Shown here: one piece after another, positions 26,451 to 37,265 of the stretch
How the letters are laid out: each line of letters begins with the position of its first letter
Position numbering within the stretch: position 1 is the stretch's first letter
Source of the DNA: Gammaproteobacteria bacterium
GTDB taxonomy: Bacteria > Pseudomonadota > Gammaproteobacteria > JABDBA01
Reading direction: 5' to 3'
Length of the DNA: 61,510 nt
Assembly: GCA_013288885.1 (NCBI GenBank)
Contig: JABDBA010000011.1
Coordinates: 1-61,510 of the forward strand
The notes under the pieces: model-generated
Databases searched by the model: none
What the model was told of the DNA's origin: nothing
The model's input: only the letters and a program-made list of their open reading frames with translations
Translations under genes and position numbers: made by a program

Positions 26451-27881
26451 ATGACACTCCAACTACATAAACTATTGGCACGACAATTTAGTCGTCTCAA
26501 TCTAAATGTGGAATCCCTTCCTGCTGATCTTGAACAGTGGCAGAAATTTGTTACTCATATTAATAACGTTTATATTGAAGCCGACCAAGAACGCTACATA
26601 CTTGAACGTTCGATGGAAATCTCATCACGCGAATTGCTCGACCTAAATGCAAAACTAGAAAACGCGCAGCATGTAGCACACCTGGGTTATTTTCATTATG
26701 AAAAAAAATCTAGCATGTTAATATTGTCAACGGAACTTTATTCCATGTTGGGTTTAGACGCGGCTAATGCAACTATCCTCTATGAAAAATTTCTTACATT
26801 AGTACATGACAATGATCGAACGCGCTTTAAAGAATGTGTGAAAAAAACCTTTTTAGAAGGAACGAGATTTGAATTTGAACTACGTATTCGCAATGCAAAA
26901 GGAGAATTTCGTTGGTATCTCATTATCGGGGATCCCTCACAAAAAAATAGTGCGCAGCTAGAATATCAACTATCTGGTGTGGCTATGGATATTAACACAC
27001 GTAAAACAGCAGAAGAAGCCATAGCAGAATTAAATCGCCAACTCGTTACCTCGGCACGCCGAGCCGGTATGGCAGATGTAGCTACTTCGATATTACATAA
27101 TGTGGGCAATGTTTTAAATAGCACCAATGTTTCAATCGAATTATTGCAAGAAAATCTTGCCAAACAAAACTATAATAAACTACTAGCGATTACAAAATTA
27201 ATGAAGGAAAACTTACCGACGCAACCTGATTATCTGGCACAAGATCCTAAAGGAAAAATGATCCCCGAATATCTTATTTCATTGGCTGATATTATTGCCA
27301 AAGATCAAGAAAAGTTTGCCAAGGAAGTTGCCAATCTCAATCAAAATATTCAACACATCCGCGAGATTGTTGCCATGCAGCGATCCATTAGTGGTGTAAT
27401 GGGCATCGCAGAAGAAGTTTCTCTGCCTAATATTATCGAATCTGCGCTACAAATGAGTGGTGCGCCTTTTGATAGGCATAATATTACAATTAATAAAGAA
27501 TTCGAAGATACTCCGGCTATTTTAATTGATAAAACAAAATTATCACAAATTTTGATTAATATTATTCAAAATGCGAAAGCTTCATTAATCGCGGACGTTG
27601 ATAAAAACGAGAAGCATATTAATCTTGCCATTAAAAATACCGCAAATAAAAATGAAATAATAATTACTGTGACAGATAATGGTTTAGGTATTGCACCGGA
27701 AAATCTTGTTAAAATGTTTACTTTTGGCTTTACTACCAAAAAAGATGGCCACGGTTTTGGGTTGCATAGTGGGGCACTTGCAGCCAAAGAAATCAATGGG
27801 AATTTACGTGTTGAAAGTGATGGCCTTGGCCAAGGGGCCACTTTTATTTTGACCTTGCAAACAACGCCTTATACGCAATAA
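26451..27881 (+). CDS. PAS-domain sensor histidine kinase
   Basis: 476 residues, no membrane segment, so cytoplasmic. An N-terminal coiled segment (1-70) is followed by a PAS_3-type domain (about 75-185, AHLGYFHYEKK). The phospho-acceptor histidine lies in SILHNVGNVLNS (about residue 221). The HATPase domain has N box IIQNAKASL, G1 TDNGLGIAP and G2 GHGFGLHSGALAAKE. The HNVGN-type H box is typical of kinases that work with soluble partners. A TTG one codon earlier (26448) is a less likely start. Downstream of the FIST gene and divergent from the GGDEF-EAL regulator. No separate response regulator is encoded here. Confidence 0.9.
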   Translation: MTLQLHKLLARQFSRLNLNVESLPADLEQWQKFVTHINNVYIEADQERYILERSMEISSRELLDLNAKLENAQHVAHLGYFHYEKKSSMLILSTELYSMLGLDAANATILYEKFLTLVHDNDRTRFKECVKKTFLEGTRFEFELRIRNAKGEFRWYLIIGDPSQKNSAQLEYQLSGVAMDINTRKTAEEAIAELNRQLVTSARRAGMADVATSILHNVGNVLNSTNVSIELLQENLAKQNYNKLLAITKLMKENLPTQPDYLAQDPKGKMIPEYLISLADIIAKDQEKFAKEVANLNQNIQHIREIVAMQRSISGVMGIAEEVSLPNIIESALQMSGAPFDRHNITINKEFEDTPAILIDKTKLSQILINIIQNAKASLIADVDKNEKHINLAIKNTANKNEIIITVTDNGLGIAPENLVKMFTFGFTTKKDGHGFGLHSGALAAKEINGNLRVESDGLGQGATFILTLQTTPYTQ

Positions 27882-27884
27882 TAT

Positions 27885-29838
<1,954 letters not shown>

Positions 29839-29890
29839 TTAATATAACACAATAAGGGTCACATGTGGAAATAGGGTAACTCATTCTTAT

Positions 29891-30033
29891 TCCCCCCTTT
29901 GAAAAAGAATTTTTCCTGTTCCCCCCTTTGAAAAAGGGGGGCTAGGGGGGATTTGAAGAAGACTGCAAAATCTTTAAAACAAAATCCCCCCGCCTCGCTT
30001 AGCGCTCGGCGACCCCCTTTTCCAAAGGGGGTA
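29891..30033. repeat. C/G-rich palindromic repeat block between yraN and diaA
   Basis: The gap holds CCCCCCTTTGAAAAA twice (29892- and 29931-), GGGGGGCTAGGGGGGA, ATCCCCCCGCC, and CCCCCTTTTCCAAAGGGGG (30013-30031). The CCCCCTTT and AAAGGGGG arms can fold into strong hairpins. A related copy lies at 40637-40670 after ttcA. It reads as a dispersed palindromic element and not as a gene. It may also act as a transcript-processing or termination signal. Confidence 0.7.
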
Positions 30034-30042
30034 AAAAGCAAT

Positions 30043-30414
30043 TCAACAGATAGCATTCTTGATCCACTCTATTGATGAATTAACTGCGGAAGAAGTAATG
30101 GCAATAACATCAAACCGCGCGGGTACTTTTTCAAATAGTTTTTGTTGTTGTAAAAAATAATTGGCGGTACGAACTAGTTTAGTTTGTTTACTGTAAGTAA
30201 TGCTTTGTAAACTGCCACCATAATTATTATTTTTCCGGCAACGCACTTCTACAAACACGATACTTTTTTTATCCTGCATGATTAAATCAATTTCACCTAC
30301 GCGACAGCGAAAGTTACGAACAATTAGACTTAATCCTTGTTCCTGTAAGTATCGGCAGGCTAGGTCTTCAGCATCTTGCCCAATTATTTGAGTTTTACCC
30401 ATGTATATTATCAT
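30043..30414 (-). CDS. yraN: YraN/UPF0102 family nuclease-like protein
   Basis: 123 residues of the UPF0102 family, which has an endonuclease-like fold. The core reads GQDAEDLACRYLQEQGL (12-28), VRNFRCRVGEIDLIMQD (about 33-49) and IVFVEVRCRKNN (about 53-64), giving the E...D...E-x-R/K acidic set. An internal ATG four codons in (30402) is an alternative start. It belongs between lpoA and diaA as in enterics, but a toxin-antitoxin remnant is inserted upstream. Function in recombination or Holliday-junction metabolism is only suggested for the family. Confidence 0.88.
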   Translation of the reverse strand: MIIYMGKTQIIGQDAEDLACRYLQEQGLSLIVRNFRCRVGEIDLIMQDKKSIVFVEVRCRKNNNYGGSLQSITYSKQTKLVRTANYFLQQQKLFEKVPARFDVIAITSSAVNSSIEWIKNAIC

Positions 30415-30462
30415 TAATAATTATTTGTAACATATTAAGCAATGCACTTTTATCAATAGTAT

Positions 30463-30666
30463 TCAATGCCCCCAATTTTTAATCAGTATCTCACCAAAGC
30501 CTTGCTGTTCTTTGATTTGGCTTGTTATAGCCATAATAATTACATCTTGTTGTTTAGTCTGATAAGCAACCGAGCTAATTACAACAGCAGGTCTTTTTTT
30601 AATAGCTGATTGGTCTGTAAAAGGAAATGGAACTAAAATAACATCTCCAAATTTATAGGTCGTCAT
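30463..30666 (-). CDS. MazF/PemK-like toxin, truncated
   Basis: 67 residues from the ATG, which overlaps the antitoxin gene by 14 bases. The N-terminus YKFGDVILVPFPFTDQ and RPAVVIS are the MazF-family start, with the conserved Arg-Pro after KK. Family members are about 110 residues. Here a stop follows ILIKNWGH, at a run of five G (30469-30473). The next frame stays open for a further 24 codons with residues such as TIDKSALLNML, compatible with a frameshift or deletion. It is therefore probably a non-functional or shortened mRNA endonuclease. A longer open frame upstream (to 30786) is read-through of the antitoxin region and is not used. Confidence 0.6.
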   Translation of the reverse strand: MTTYKFGDVILVPFPFTDQSAIKKRPAVVISSVAYQTKQQDVIIMAITSQIKEQQGFGEILIKNWGH

Positions 30667-30862
30667 AAACAGCATCCTCAGGATTATTCCAGATTTTCTT
30701 AAATACTGGCTCAGAGATCGATCGCGCTGCTTTTGCGGAACCATGGTCGCTGCGATATTGAGATAAAAAATCAATAAAATCTGCAACTTCTTTTTGACGC
30801 TCCGGCGGAAGCGACTTTAATTTGTCGACTACATCTTTAAAATGTGCATTGGCTTTAAACAT
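30653..30862 (-). CDS. Antitoxin partner of the MazF-like toxin
   Basis: 69 residues, small and charged. The helix LKSLPPERQKEVADFIDFL (about 14-33) resembles DUF2281-type antitoxins. The C-terminus IWNNPEDAVYDDL is the toxin-binding tail seen in many VapB/DUF2281-like antitoxins. TAGGAGGT precedes the ATG at good spacing. The downstream toxin gene overlaps its end by 14 bases, the typical order antitoxin-toxin. The pair lies between lpoA and yraN. Confidence 0.7.
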   Translation of the reverse strand: MFKANAHFKDVVDKLKSLPPERQKEVADFIDFLSQYRSDHGSAKAARSISEPVFKKIWNNPEDAVYDDL

Positions 30863-30890
30863 AAATACCTCCTAATAAAAACTAGTTTAA

Positions 30891-32075
30891 TTAATTCACC
30901 ACCTGCGGCACACCACCTTCAAAACGCGCGCAGGTTAATTGGCGCACAATACGCTGTTGATCATTTAACGACAACGTGCCCGTAGCGCCCGCAAAAGTGG
31001 AAGAGCTTTGTAATGAATTCAATCGCGTCATTACACTATAAGCATCTACACCCAACGCATATAACCGTAAATTTTGCCTAAACTCGCCCGGCCAAAATAC
31101 CGAAATTTGTTGCCGCAGTTGTCCGTTCGGGCCGTTGGTTAATACCCATGGCGCATCACAAAAAACAATATCATCGAGATCACGATCCATACCCGGTTGC
31201 GGAGTGCCCGTATAAACTAATGCAGTGGCATAGATCGGCATATTGCCAGCGTAATAAAATTTTAACAGCGGACGAATTTGTCGCGCGGCATCGGGCGTAG
31301 CGGCTAAAAATATCACATCAAAATCGTGACGACGTGTGGGCAGTGATTGTTTATCCGCCCCTTGTTTAAAGTGCAACAAATTACGCAACCGCAACGTCAG
31401 TGTTTGCGTTGAACCCGAATAATATAAACTGTCGGCAACATTGCCACCTTGTGATTGCCATTGTTCTTGAAATTCTCGTGCGATATTTTGGCCCCAACTT
31501 CCAGCGGGCACGATGATTAACGCAGAACGATAATTTTGTTGCCAAGCCATGGTAGCCGCTTGACTGGCTTCATCTAACGGCGACAACCCAAATTGATAAA
31601 GATGTTGATTGATAGATTGACTAGGGTCAAGATTATTCAACGCCAATACTGGCACTGATAAACTTCCCATGCTATTTAAACTCTGCACTTCCGATTTCGC
31701 CAATGGCCCTACAATAAAATCTGCGCCTTGGCTCACTGCTTGTTGATAAGCTTGTTGAATATTGGTCGTACTAGTGTCGATCACTTCCACATGCGCTGGT
31801 TTTGCACCGGCTGGTGCATCATTGTATGCCGTTAAAAATCCATCACGCACGGCTTGGCCTGATCGGCCTAAACTACCCTGCAGTGGTAGCAATAAAACCA
31901 CATGCGAAATTGTTCCGGAAGAAAAATTTGAACTTCCTAGATCAGGGAGAGAAGTCGTCGTCACAGTGGGCGCTTTGGTTGGTTTTTCGGAACCATCGTT
32001 AAAAAGAGAATCCAAACAACCCATTAAACTAAAACTAAGGCACACCACCACTAAGCGCAAAATGAATGTTCGCAA
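30891..32075 (-). CDS. lpoA: Outer-membrane lipoprotein activator of PBP1A (LpoA/LppC C-terminal type)
   Basis: 394 residues. Lipoprotein signal with lipobox SLMGC (Cys19). The mature part (about 50-390) is a periplasmic-binding-protein-like LppC domain, starting HVVLLLPLQGSLGRSGQAV and including ADFIVGPLAKSEV. E. coli LpoA is much longer (about 680), with an extra N-terminal TPR-like half that is missing here. This shorter form may still contact PBP1A through its C-terminal domain; that is inference. Followed by the toxin-antitoxin pair, yraN and diaA on the same strand. TAGGAGAT precedes the ATG. Confidence 0.85.
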   Translation of the reverse strand: MRTFILRLVVVCLSFSLMGCLDSLFNDGSEKPTKAPTVTTTSLPDLGSSNFSSGTISHVVLLLPLQGSLGRSGQAVRDGFLTAYNDAPAGAKPAHVEVIDTSTTNIQQAYQQAVSQGADFIVGPLAKSEVQSLNSMGSLSVPVLALNNLDPSQSINQHLYQFGLSPLDEASQAATMAWQQNYRSALIIVPAGSWGQNIAREFQEQWQSQGGNVADSLYYSGSTQTLTLRLRNLLHFKQGADKQSLPTRRHDFDVIFLAATPDAARQIRPLLKFYYAGNMPIYATALVYTGTPQPGMDRDLDDIVFCDAPWVLTNGPNGQLRQQISVFWPGEFRQNLRLYALGVDAYSVMTRLNSLQSSSTFAGATGTLSLNDQQRIVRQLTCARFEGGVPQVVN

Positions 32076-32093
32076 TGTTGATCTCCTAGATTA

Positions 32094-32474
32094 TTAGATA
32101 ACCATAATACCTTCAATTTCTACCGCCGAATCTTTAGGCAATGCCGCAACACCAATCGTGCTGCGCGCGGGATAAGGTTGAGTAAAGAACTTTTCCATCG
32201 TGCTATTTACCACCGGGAAATCTTTGAGATCTTTGAGAAAAATATTCAGCTTTACAATATTTGAAAGATTACCGCCCGCTGCCTCAGCAACCGCCGCTAA
32301 ATTTTTGAAGACTTGTTCTACTTGTGCTTCAATTCCTTTTGCCATTTCATTGGTTTGCGGATGAGTAGGAATTTGCCCCGCTAAATAAACCGTATTGCCC
32401 ACTTTAATAGCTTGCGAATAAGTGCCGCTGGGCTGGGGTGCTTGTTGGGTATGAACAGCTTGTTTGGTCTGCAT
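32094..32474 (-). CDS. ridA: RidA family imine/enamine deaminase
   Basis: 126 residues. Hydrolyses reactive imine/enamine intermediates such as 2-aminoacrylate. Motifs: GTYSQAIKVGNTVYLAGQIP (about 17-36) and PARSTIGVAALPKDSAVEIE, with the carboxylate-binding Arg near residue 104 and Glu near the C-terminus. GTYSQA replaces the more common GPYSQA. It lies 42 bases after the spoT stop on the same strand, and many genomes keep ridA next to spoT. TAGGAG precedes the ATG. Confidence 0.93.
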   Translation of the reverse strand: MQTKQAVHTQQAPQPSGTYSQAIKVGNTVYLAGQIPTHPQTNEMAKGIEAQVEQVFKNLAAVAEAAGGNLSNIVKLNIFLKDLKDFPVVNSTMEKFFTQPYPARSTIGVAALPKDSAVEIEGIMVI

Positions 32475-32516
32475 CGTATTCTCCTAGGCATAGTGATTTT
32501 TAACAATATAACATAT

Positions 32517-34634
32517 TTATTTGCCGCGCGCCAAGCGGGCAACGGCTTTTACGGCACGCAAGCGTTTTAATACTTGCGCTAAGTGCACACGATTATGCAC
32601 CGACACGATTAAATGCACCAAACAAAAACTGGCATCACCTTGTTCGACACTAATGTTATCGATATTCGCGTTGGCTTTGGCAATCGCACTCGCCAATTGC
32701 GCTAACCCACCGGGTTGATTGGCCACTGCCACGCGAAGATCGGATTTAAAATTACCTTGAATATTTTCATCCCAATAAACGGAAATAAATTTTTCGGGTG
32801 ATTTACTAAATTTGAGCACGTGTTTGCAATGCGCTTGATGAACATTAACACCATGGCCAACCGATAAAATACCTACTACGCAATCACCTGGAATCGGCCT
32901 ACAACATTCGGCGAAATTCACTAATAAACCTTCGGTACCTTTAATCACTAATGATTGCACTAAATGGTGTGATGCAGAATCTAATGCGGGCGCATTCGTC
33001 ATGCTAATAAGAAATTGTGCAACTAGTGGCGCCATTTGATTACCGACACCCACCGCCTCTAATAAATCATCGGTATTTTTAAATTGAAAATGTTGTAATA
33101 CAGCACTGAGATTTTCAGCTGGGATCTCTGCCCAACTTTTTCCTAACAGTGTTAGTGCTGCTTCTAATAAACGCTGTCCAAAAATAACGGATTCATTGCG
33201 GTGCTGACTTTTTAAATAATGGCGGATCTTACTGCGTGCGCGCCCGGTCACTACAAAATTAAGCCACGCCGGATTAGGCTTTGCTTCGGGTGAGGTGACC
33301 ACTTCTATCGTTTGGCCATTTGCTAATAATGTACTCAATGGTACAAGCCGTCGATCTAAACGCGCCGCGACTACACTATTACCAATATCGGAATGGATCG
33401 CATAAGCAAAATCGATCGGCGTTGCGCCGCGCGGCAATTCCAAAATATCGCCTTTAGGAGTAAACACATAAACTTCTTCGGGGAACAAATCGATTTTAAC
33501 ATTCTCAATAAATTCTAACGCATTGCCCGTGGTTTGTTGAATATCTAATAAACGCCGCATCCATTCGCGTGCCCGCATGTGTGCGGGGCTAGCGGTTGCT
33601 TCAGTGGTATCTAACCAATGCGCAGCAATACCGCTATCGGCCATGTTATCCATATCAACAGTACGAATTTGAATTTCGATCGGCACACCATGCGGGCCAA
33701 ACACTGTAGTATGTAAAGACTGATAACCATTAGCTTTTGGCAACGCAATATAATCGCGAAATCGTTCTGGCAAAGGTTTATAAAGACTGTGCACCACACC
33801 CAATGCACGATAACAGGTATCAACGCTATCGACTGCCACACAAAAAGTATACACATCCATAATTTCGGCAAATGAAAGATGTTTTTCTTTCATATCGCGA
33901 TAAACACCGCTCAAATGTTTTTGGCGTGCCCACACTGCGCTCGGTGGTAATTTATTTTTTTCTAAACCTTCTTTGATCAAGGTTTCAATTTGCGAAATCA
34001 TTTTTTTGCGCGCGCGCCGCGCTTGACGTGCTGCTTCTTGTAAAATGCGAAAACGCAATGGATGCACGGCAGCAAAACTTAAATCTTCAAATTCCACTCG
34101 AAAAGCATGCATCCCTAAACGCTTGGCGATAGGCACATAAATTTCCATGGTCTCTTGCGCAATGCGGCGTTTTTTTTCCGGCACTAACGCACCCAGCGTG
34201 CGCATGTTATGTAAACGATCGGCCAGCTTCACTAAAATGACGCGAATATCTTTCGCCATCGCCAATAACATTTTACGAAAATTTTCGGCTTGCGCTTCAG
34301 CGCGATTTTGAAAATTGATCTGCGTGAGTTTGCTAACGCCATCGACTAGCTCAGCGACATCAACTCCAAATTGCTCTGCAATCACTTCTTTTTCGGTGGG
34401 TGTATCTTCAATCACATCATGCAGAATTGCGGCGAGGATGGTTTGTTTATCCATGCGCATCTGCGCAAGAATTTGTGCGACAGCTAAAGGGTGAGTAATA
34501 TATGGGTCGCCAGTTTGACGTTGCTGGCCCTTATGCGCGTGCGCAGCAAAGCGGTAAGCCTGATGGATTTGTTCTACCGCTTCACTGTCCAGATAAGTTT
34601 CCAGCTCATGCCTTAGCTCCGCAAAATGAGTCAC
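32517..34634 (-). CDS. spoT: Bifunctional (p)ppGpp synthetase/hydrolase
   Basis: 705 residues. The hydrolase HD domain has H72-D73 and E76-D77 in LHDVIEDT. The synthetase region has YKPLPERFRDYIALPKANGY and IEIQIRT. TGS (VFTPKGDILELPRGATPIDFAY), a zinc-finger-like CxxC region and a C-terminal ACT domain follow. The start codon is GTG at 34634, because no ATG fits the homologous N-terminus; AGGAGG lies a few bases upstream. The gene begins 8 bases after rpoZ, giving the classical gmk-rpoZ-spoT order. Confidence 0.95.
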   Translation of the reverse strand: MTHFAELRHELETYLDSEAVEQIHQAYRFAAHAHKGQQRQTGDPYITHPLAVAQILAQMRMDKQTILAAILHDVIEDTPTEKEVIAEQFGVDVAELVDGVSKLTQINFQNRAEAQAENFRKMLLAMAKDIRVILVKLADRLHNMRTLGALVPEKKRRIAQETMEIYVPIAKRLGMHAFRVEFEDLSFAAVHPLRFRILQEAARQARRARKKMISQIETLIKEGLEKNKLPPSAVWARQKHLSGVYRDMKEKHLSFAEIMDVYTFCVAVDSVDTCYRALGVVHSLYKPLPERFRDYIALPKANGYQSLHTTVFGPHGVPIEIQIRTVDMDNMADSGIAAHWLDTTEATASPAHMRAREWMRRLLDIQQTTGNALEFIENVKIDLFPEEVYVFTPKGDILELPRGATPIDFAYAIHSDIGNSVVAARLDRRLVPLSTLLANGQTIEVVTSPEAKPNPAWLNFVVTGRARSKIRHYLKSQHRNESVIFGQRLLEAALTLLGKSWAEIPAENLSAVLQHFQFKNTDDLLEAVGVGNQMAPLVAQFLISMTNAPALDSASHHLVQSLVIKGTEGLLVNFAECCRPIPGDCVVGILSVGHGVNVHQAHCKHVLKFSKSPEKFISVYWDENIQGNFKSDLRVAVANQPGGLAQLASAIAKANANIDNISVEQGDASFCLVHLIVSVHNRVHLAQVLKRLRAVKAVARLARGK

Positions 34635-34642
34635 TCCTCCTC

Positions 34643-34897
34643 CTAAGCTTCAGTTCCCTTGGGCGGTTGCTCGGTGGTATTTTCTAATTCCAACGGATCG
34701 TGCACTTCGTCTTTGAAATTAACATAACCCGCTGCGATTTCGCGTAATGCCAGCACGGTGGCTTTATCATTTTCCACCGGAACACGTGACAATGCGCCAT
34801 TTTTGGATAATTGTCGTGCCCGTTTGGCCGACAATAAAACGAGTTTAAAACGATTTTCTACGTGGTTTAAACAATCTTCAACAGTAATACGTGCCAT
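34643..34897 (-). CDS. rpoZ: RNA polymerase omega subunit
   Basis: 84 residues, [20 protein letters not shown] at the N-terminus, RARQL and [12 protein letters not shown] in the middle; typical omega. Assists beta-prime folding and, with ppGpp, the stringent response. GAGAGGC precedes the ATG. Sits between gmk and spoT on the same strand, a conserved arrangement that couples it with (p)ppGpp metabolism. Confidence 0.96.
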   Translation of the reverse strand: MARITVEDCLNHVENRFKLVLLSAKRARQLSKNGALSRVPVENDKATVLALREIAAGYVNFKDEVHDPLELENTTEQPPKGTEA

Positions 34898-34940
34898 AAA
34901 AATGCCTCTCTAGTTAATAAAATCGGGGTACTTTTATATA

Positions 34941-35573
34941 TTATAGCAATAATTTTGCTATTAAAGTGGCTAATTCGGTCTTTTGCACCACTTTTCTGAG
35001 CCGCCGAACATGAATAATAGCATGAAGATCGCCCAATGCCCTGGCAAAATTGTCATTTACGATTAAATAATCGTATTCATGGTAGTGGGAAATCTCATCT
35101 TTGGCCTCAGACATGCGCTTGGCGATAACGGCTGGGTCGTCTTGCGCCCGTTCTTGCAGGCGTTTTTCTAACGCTTTCCAGGAAGGGGGCAGGATAAAAA
35201 TACCTATGGCTTGCGGCATAAGGCGGCGGATTTGTTCGGCTCCTTGCCAATCGATTTCTAAAATGACATCCACCCCCGCCTGCAGCTTTTTTTCTACCCA
35301 TTGGCGCGATGTGCCATAATAATTATCAAATACATTGGCATGTTCTAAAAAAGCATTTTCGGCAATTAATTTATTGAATGTTGCTTCATCAATAAAATAA
35401 TAATTAACGCCATCTTGTTCACCGGGGCGCGCTGGGCGTGTGGTATAGGAAACTGAAACCTCTAAATTATTCACCGATTGCAGCAACGCGTTTACCAAAC
35501 TAGTTTTTCCACCCCCCGAAGGGGCGGAAATAATGTAAAGTGTTCCTGGCGATTTGTAGGTGGAATGGTTCAT
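34941..35573 (-). CDS. gmk: Guanylate kinase
   Basis: Phosphorylates GMP to GDP. 210 residues, P-loop SAPSGGGKTSL (about 16-26), GMP-binding VSYTTRPARPGEQDGVNYYF (about 39-58) and DVILEIDWQGAEQIR. The ATG is 2 bases after the yicC stop codon, so the two are translationally linked. Confidence 0.96.
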   Translation of the reverse strand: MNHSTYKSPGTLYIISAPSGGGKTSLVNALLQSVNNLEVSVSYTTRPARPGEQDGVNYYFIDEATFNKLIAENAFLEHANVFDNYYGTSRQWVEKKLQAGVDVILEIDWQGAEQIRRLMPQAIGIFILPPSWKALEKRLQERAQDDPAVIAKRMSEAKDEISHYHEYDYLIVNDNFARALGDLHAIIHVRRLRKVVQKTELATLIAKLLL

Positions 35574-35575
35574 AG

Positions 35576-36445
35576 TTACTCTATATTCTGCACTTGCTCG
35601 CGCATTTGCTCGATTAATACTTTCATCTCAACAGATGCTAAGGTGGTTTCCGTGTTCACTGATTTTGACCCCAGCGTATTCGCTTCACGGCCCAATTCCT
35701 GCAATAAAAAATCTAAGCGCCGCCCGATTGATCCCGTTTGATCTAAGGTTTTATAGGTTTCGGCGATATGTGTTTCCAAGCGATTTAATTCCTCCGCCAC
35801 ATCTGTTTTCATGGTAAATAACACCATTTCTTGTTCCAAACGTGCGGGATCTAACTTGGCTTCGATAGTGCCTAAGCGTTCACTCAACACGCGTTTTTGC
35901 TCATGTATAATTTTAGGCAAATAAACTTTGACGGCGCTAATTTGTTTTTGCAAATCGGCTAAACGCTGTTTAAGAAATAATTGCGTTGCGCGACCTTCGC
36001 GTTGGCGCGTGCTGACTAAATCATCGAGTGTTTTTTCAAATAAATCCATGATCGCTTGATCAACATTTGCTATTTTCTTTTCCTGCATTTGTAACACGCC
36101 AGGCCAACGCATCACTTCCATCGCTGCCAGTTCTTCTTTTTTTATACCTGGCATAGTGATCATTTCATCACGCACTTTTAACAGTTCCGCCATTAAGTTT
36201 TTATTCAACACTAATTCACTGGTTTTGCCGACTGCGGATTCATAACGCAAAAAAACTTCGATTTTGCCGCGTTGCAAACGCGCTTTGATTCTTTCACGCA
36301 AGGTAGTTTCTAAGGCATTTAGCGCATCAGGCAAGCGCACGCTCACATCTAAATAGCGATGGTTCAACGAGCGCAATTCCCACACTGCGCTACCCCAATC
36401 TTCTCTGGTTTCTTGGCGGGCAAAAGCCGTCATGCTGGAAAGCAT
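35576..36445 (-). CDS. yicC: YicC family endoribonuclease
   Basis: 289 residues. The N-terminal YicC domain starts MLSSMTAFARQE and continues WELRSLNHRYLDVSVRLPD. The C-terminal DUF1732 region has ETHIAETYKTLDQTGSIGRR and LLQELGREANTLGSKS. Members have been described as endoribonucleases; the earlier name was a stress-induced protein of unknown function. First gene of the yicC-gmk-rpoZ-spoT minus-strand transcript, divergent from rph (96-base gap), the usual neighbour. Confidence 0.93.
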   Translation of the reverse strand: MLSSMTAFARQETREDWGSAVWELRSLNHRYLDVSVRLPDALNALETTLRERIKARLQRGKIEVFLRYESAVGKTSELVLNKNLMAELLKVRDEMITMPGIKKEELAAMEVMRWPGVLQMQEKKIANVDQAIMDLFEKTLDDLVSTRQREGRATQLFLKQRLADLQKQISAVKVYLPKIIHEQKRVLSERLGTIEAKLDPARLEQEMVLFTMKTDVAEELNRLETHIAETYKTLDQTGSIGRRLDFLLQELGREANTLGSKSVNTETTLASVEMKVLIEQMREQVQNIE

Positions 36446-36541
36446 TTGCTATAACCCTCTGATTTAAGTAAAGTGGCCTGCTAATAATAAGCATTCTAAC
36501 CTTTCTTACGATAAAAACCACTTTTTAATATAGGATTTTTT

Positions 36542-37261
36542 ATGCGATCTAACGGCCGTGCAGCTAATGAATTACGCCCCATCACCTTAACGCGTCATTA
36601 CACCAAATACGCCGAAGGCTCGGTGTTAGTGGAATTTGGCGCAACCAAAGTGCTGTGTAACGCCACCGTCGTACCAGGTGTACCGCGCTTTTTGAAAGAT
36701 TCTGGTCAAGGTTGGGTCACGGCGGAATACAGCATGTTGCCGCGCGCTACCCACGAACGCACTGATCGCGAAGCCGCACGCGGCAAACAAGGCGGCCGTA
36801 CTTTAGAGATCCAACGCTTAATTGGCCGCTCCTTACGCGCTGCCATTGACCTGAAATTGCTGGGCGATAACACTATAACCATCGACTGCGACGTGATTCA
36901 AGCCGATGGCGGCACACGTACTGCGGCCATTACCGGCGGCTGCGTCGCTTTAGTCGATGCCATGCGCCATTTACAGAAAAAGCAAAAACTCAAAACCGAT
37001 CCGCTGCGCTATATGGTCGCCGCTGTTTCCATTGGCGTTCATAAAGGCACCCCCGTGCTCGACTTAGATTATCAAGAAGACTCCAACGCCGAAACCGACA
37101 TGAATGTGGTGATGACCGAGCAAGGCGGCTTTATCGAACTACAAGGCACGGCCGAACAACAAGCCTTCCACCGCCCCGAATTAGACAAAATGCTGGCCTT
37201 GGCCGAAGACGGCATCAAACAGCTCTTCACCAAACAGCGCGAAGTGCTAGAGCTAATTTAG
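36542..37261 (+). CDS. rph: Ribonuclease PH
   Basis: Phosphorolytic 3'-5' exoribonuclease that trims tRNA 3' ends. 239 residues. Starts [20 protein letters not shown], with [14 protein letters not shown] and the phosphate-binding [11 protein letters not shown] (about residues 124-134). [19 protein letters not shown] carries the metal-binding acidic residues. Unlike the truncated rph of some E. coli K-12 strains, the C-terminus looks complete. Confidence 0.95.
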   Translation: MRSNGRAANELRPITLTRHYTKYAEGSVLVEFGATKVLCNATVVPGVPRFLKDSGQGWVTAEYSMLPRATHERTDREAARGKQGGRTLEIQRLIGRSLRAAIDLKLLGDNTITIDCDVIQADGGTRTAAITGGCVALVDAMRHLQKKQKLKTDPLRYMVAAVSIGVHKGTPVLDLDYQEDSNAETDMNVVMTEQGGFIELQGTAEQQAFHRPELDKMLALAEDGIKQLFTKQREVLELI

Positions 37262-37265
37262 AGTT

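Noticed and set aside
29891..30033. CRISPR array
   Set aside because: The repeats are palindromic, unequal and few, with no regular spacers; no cas genes nearby.
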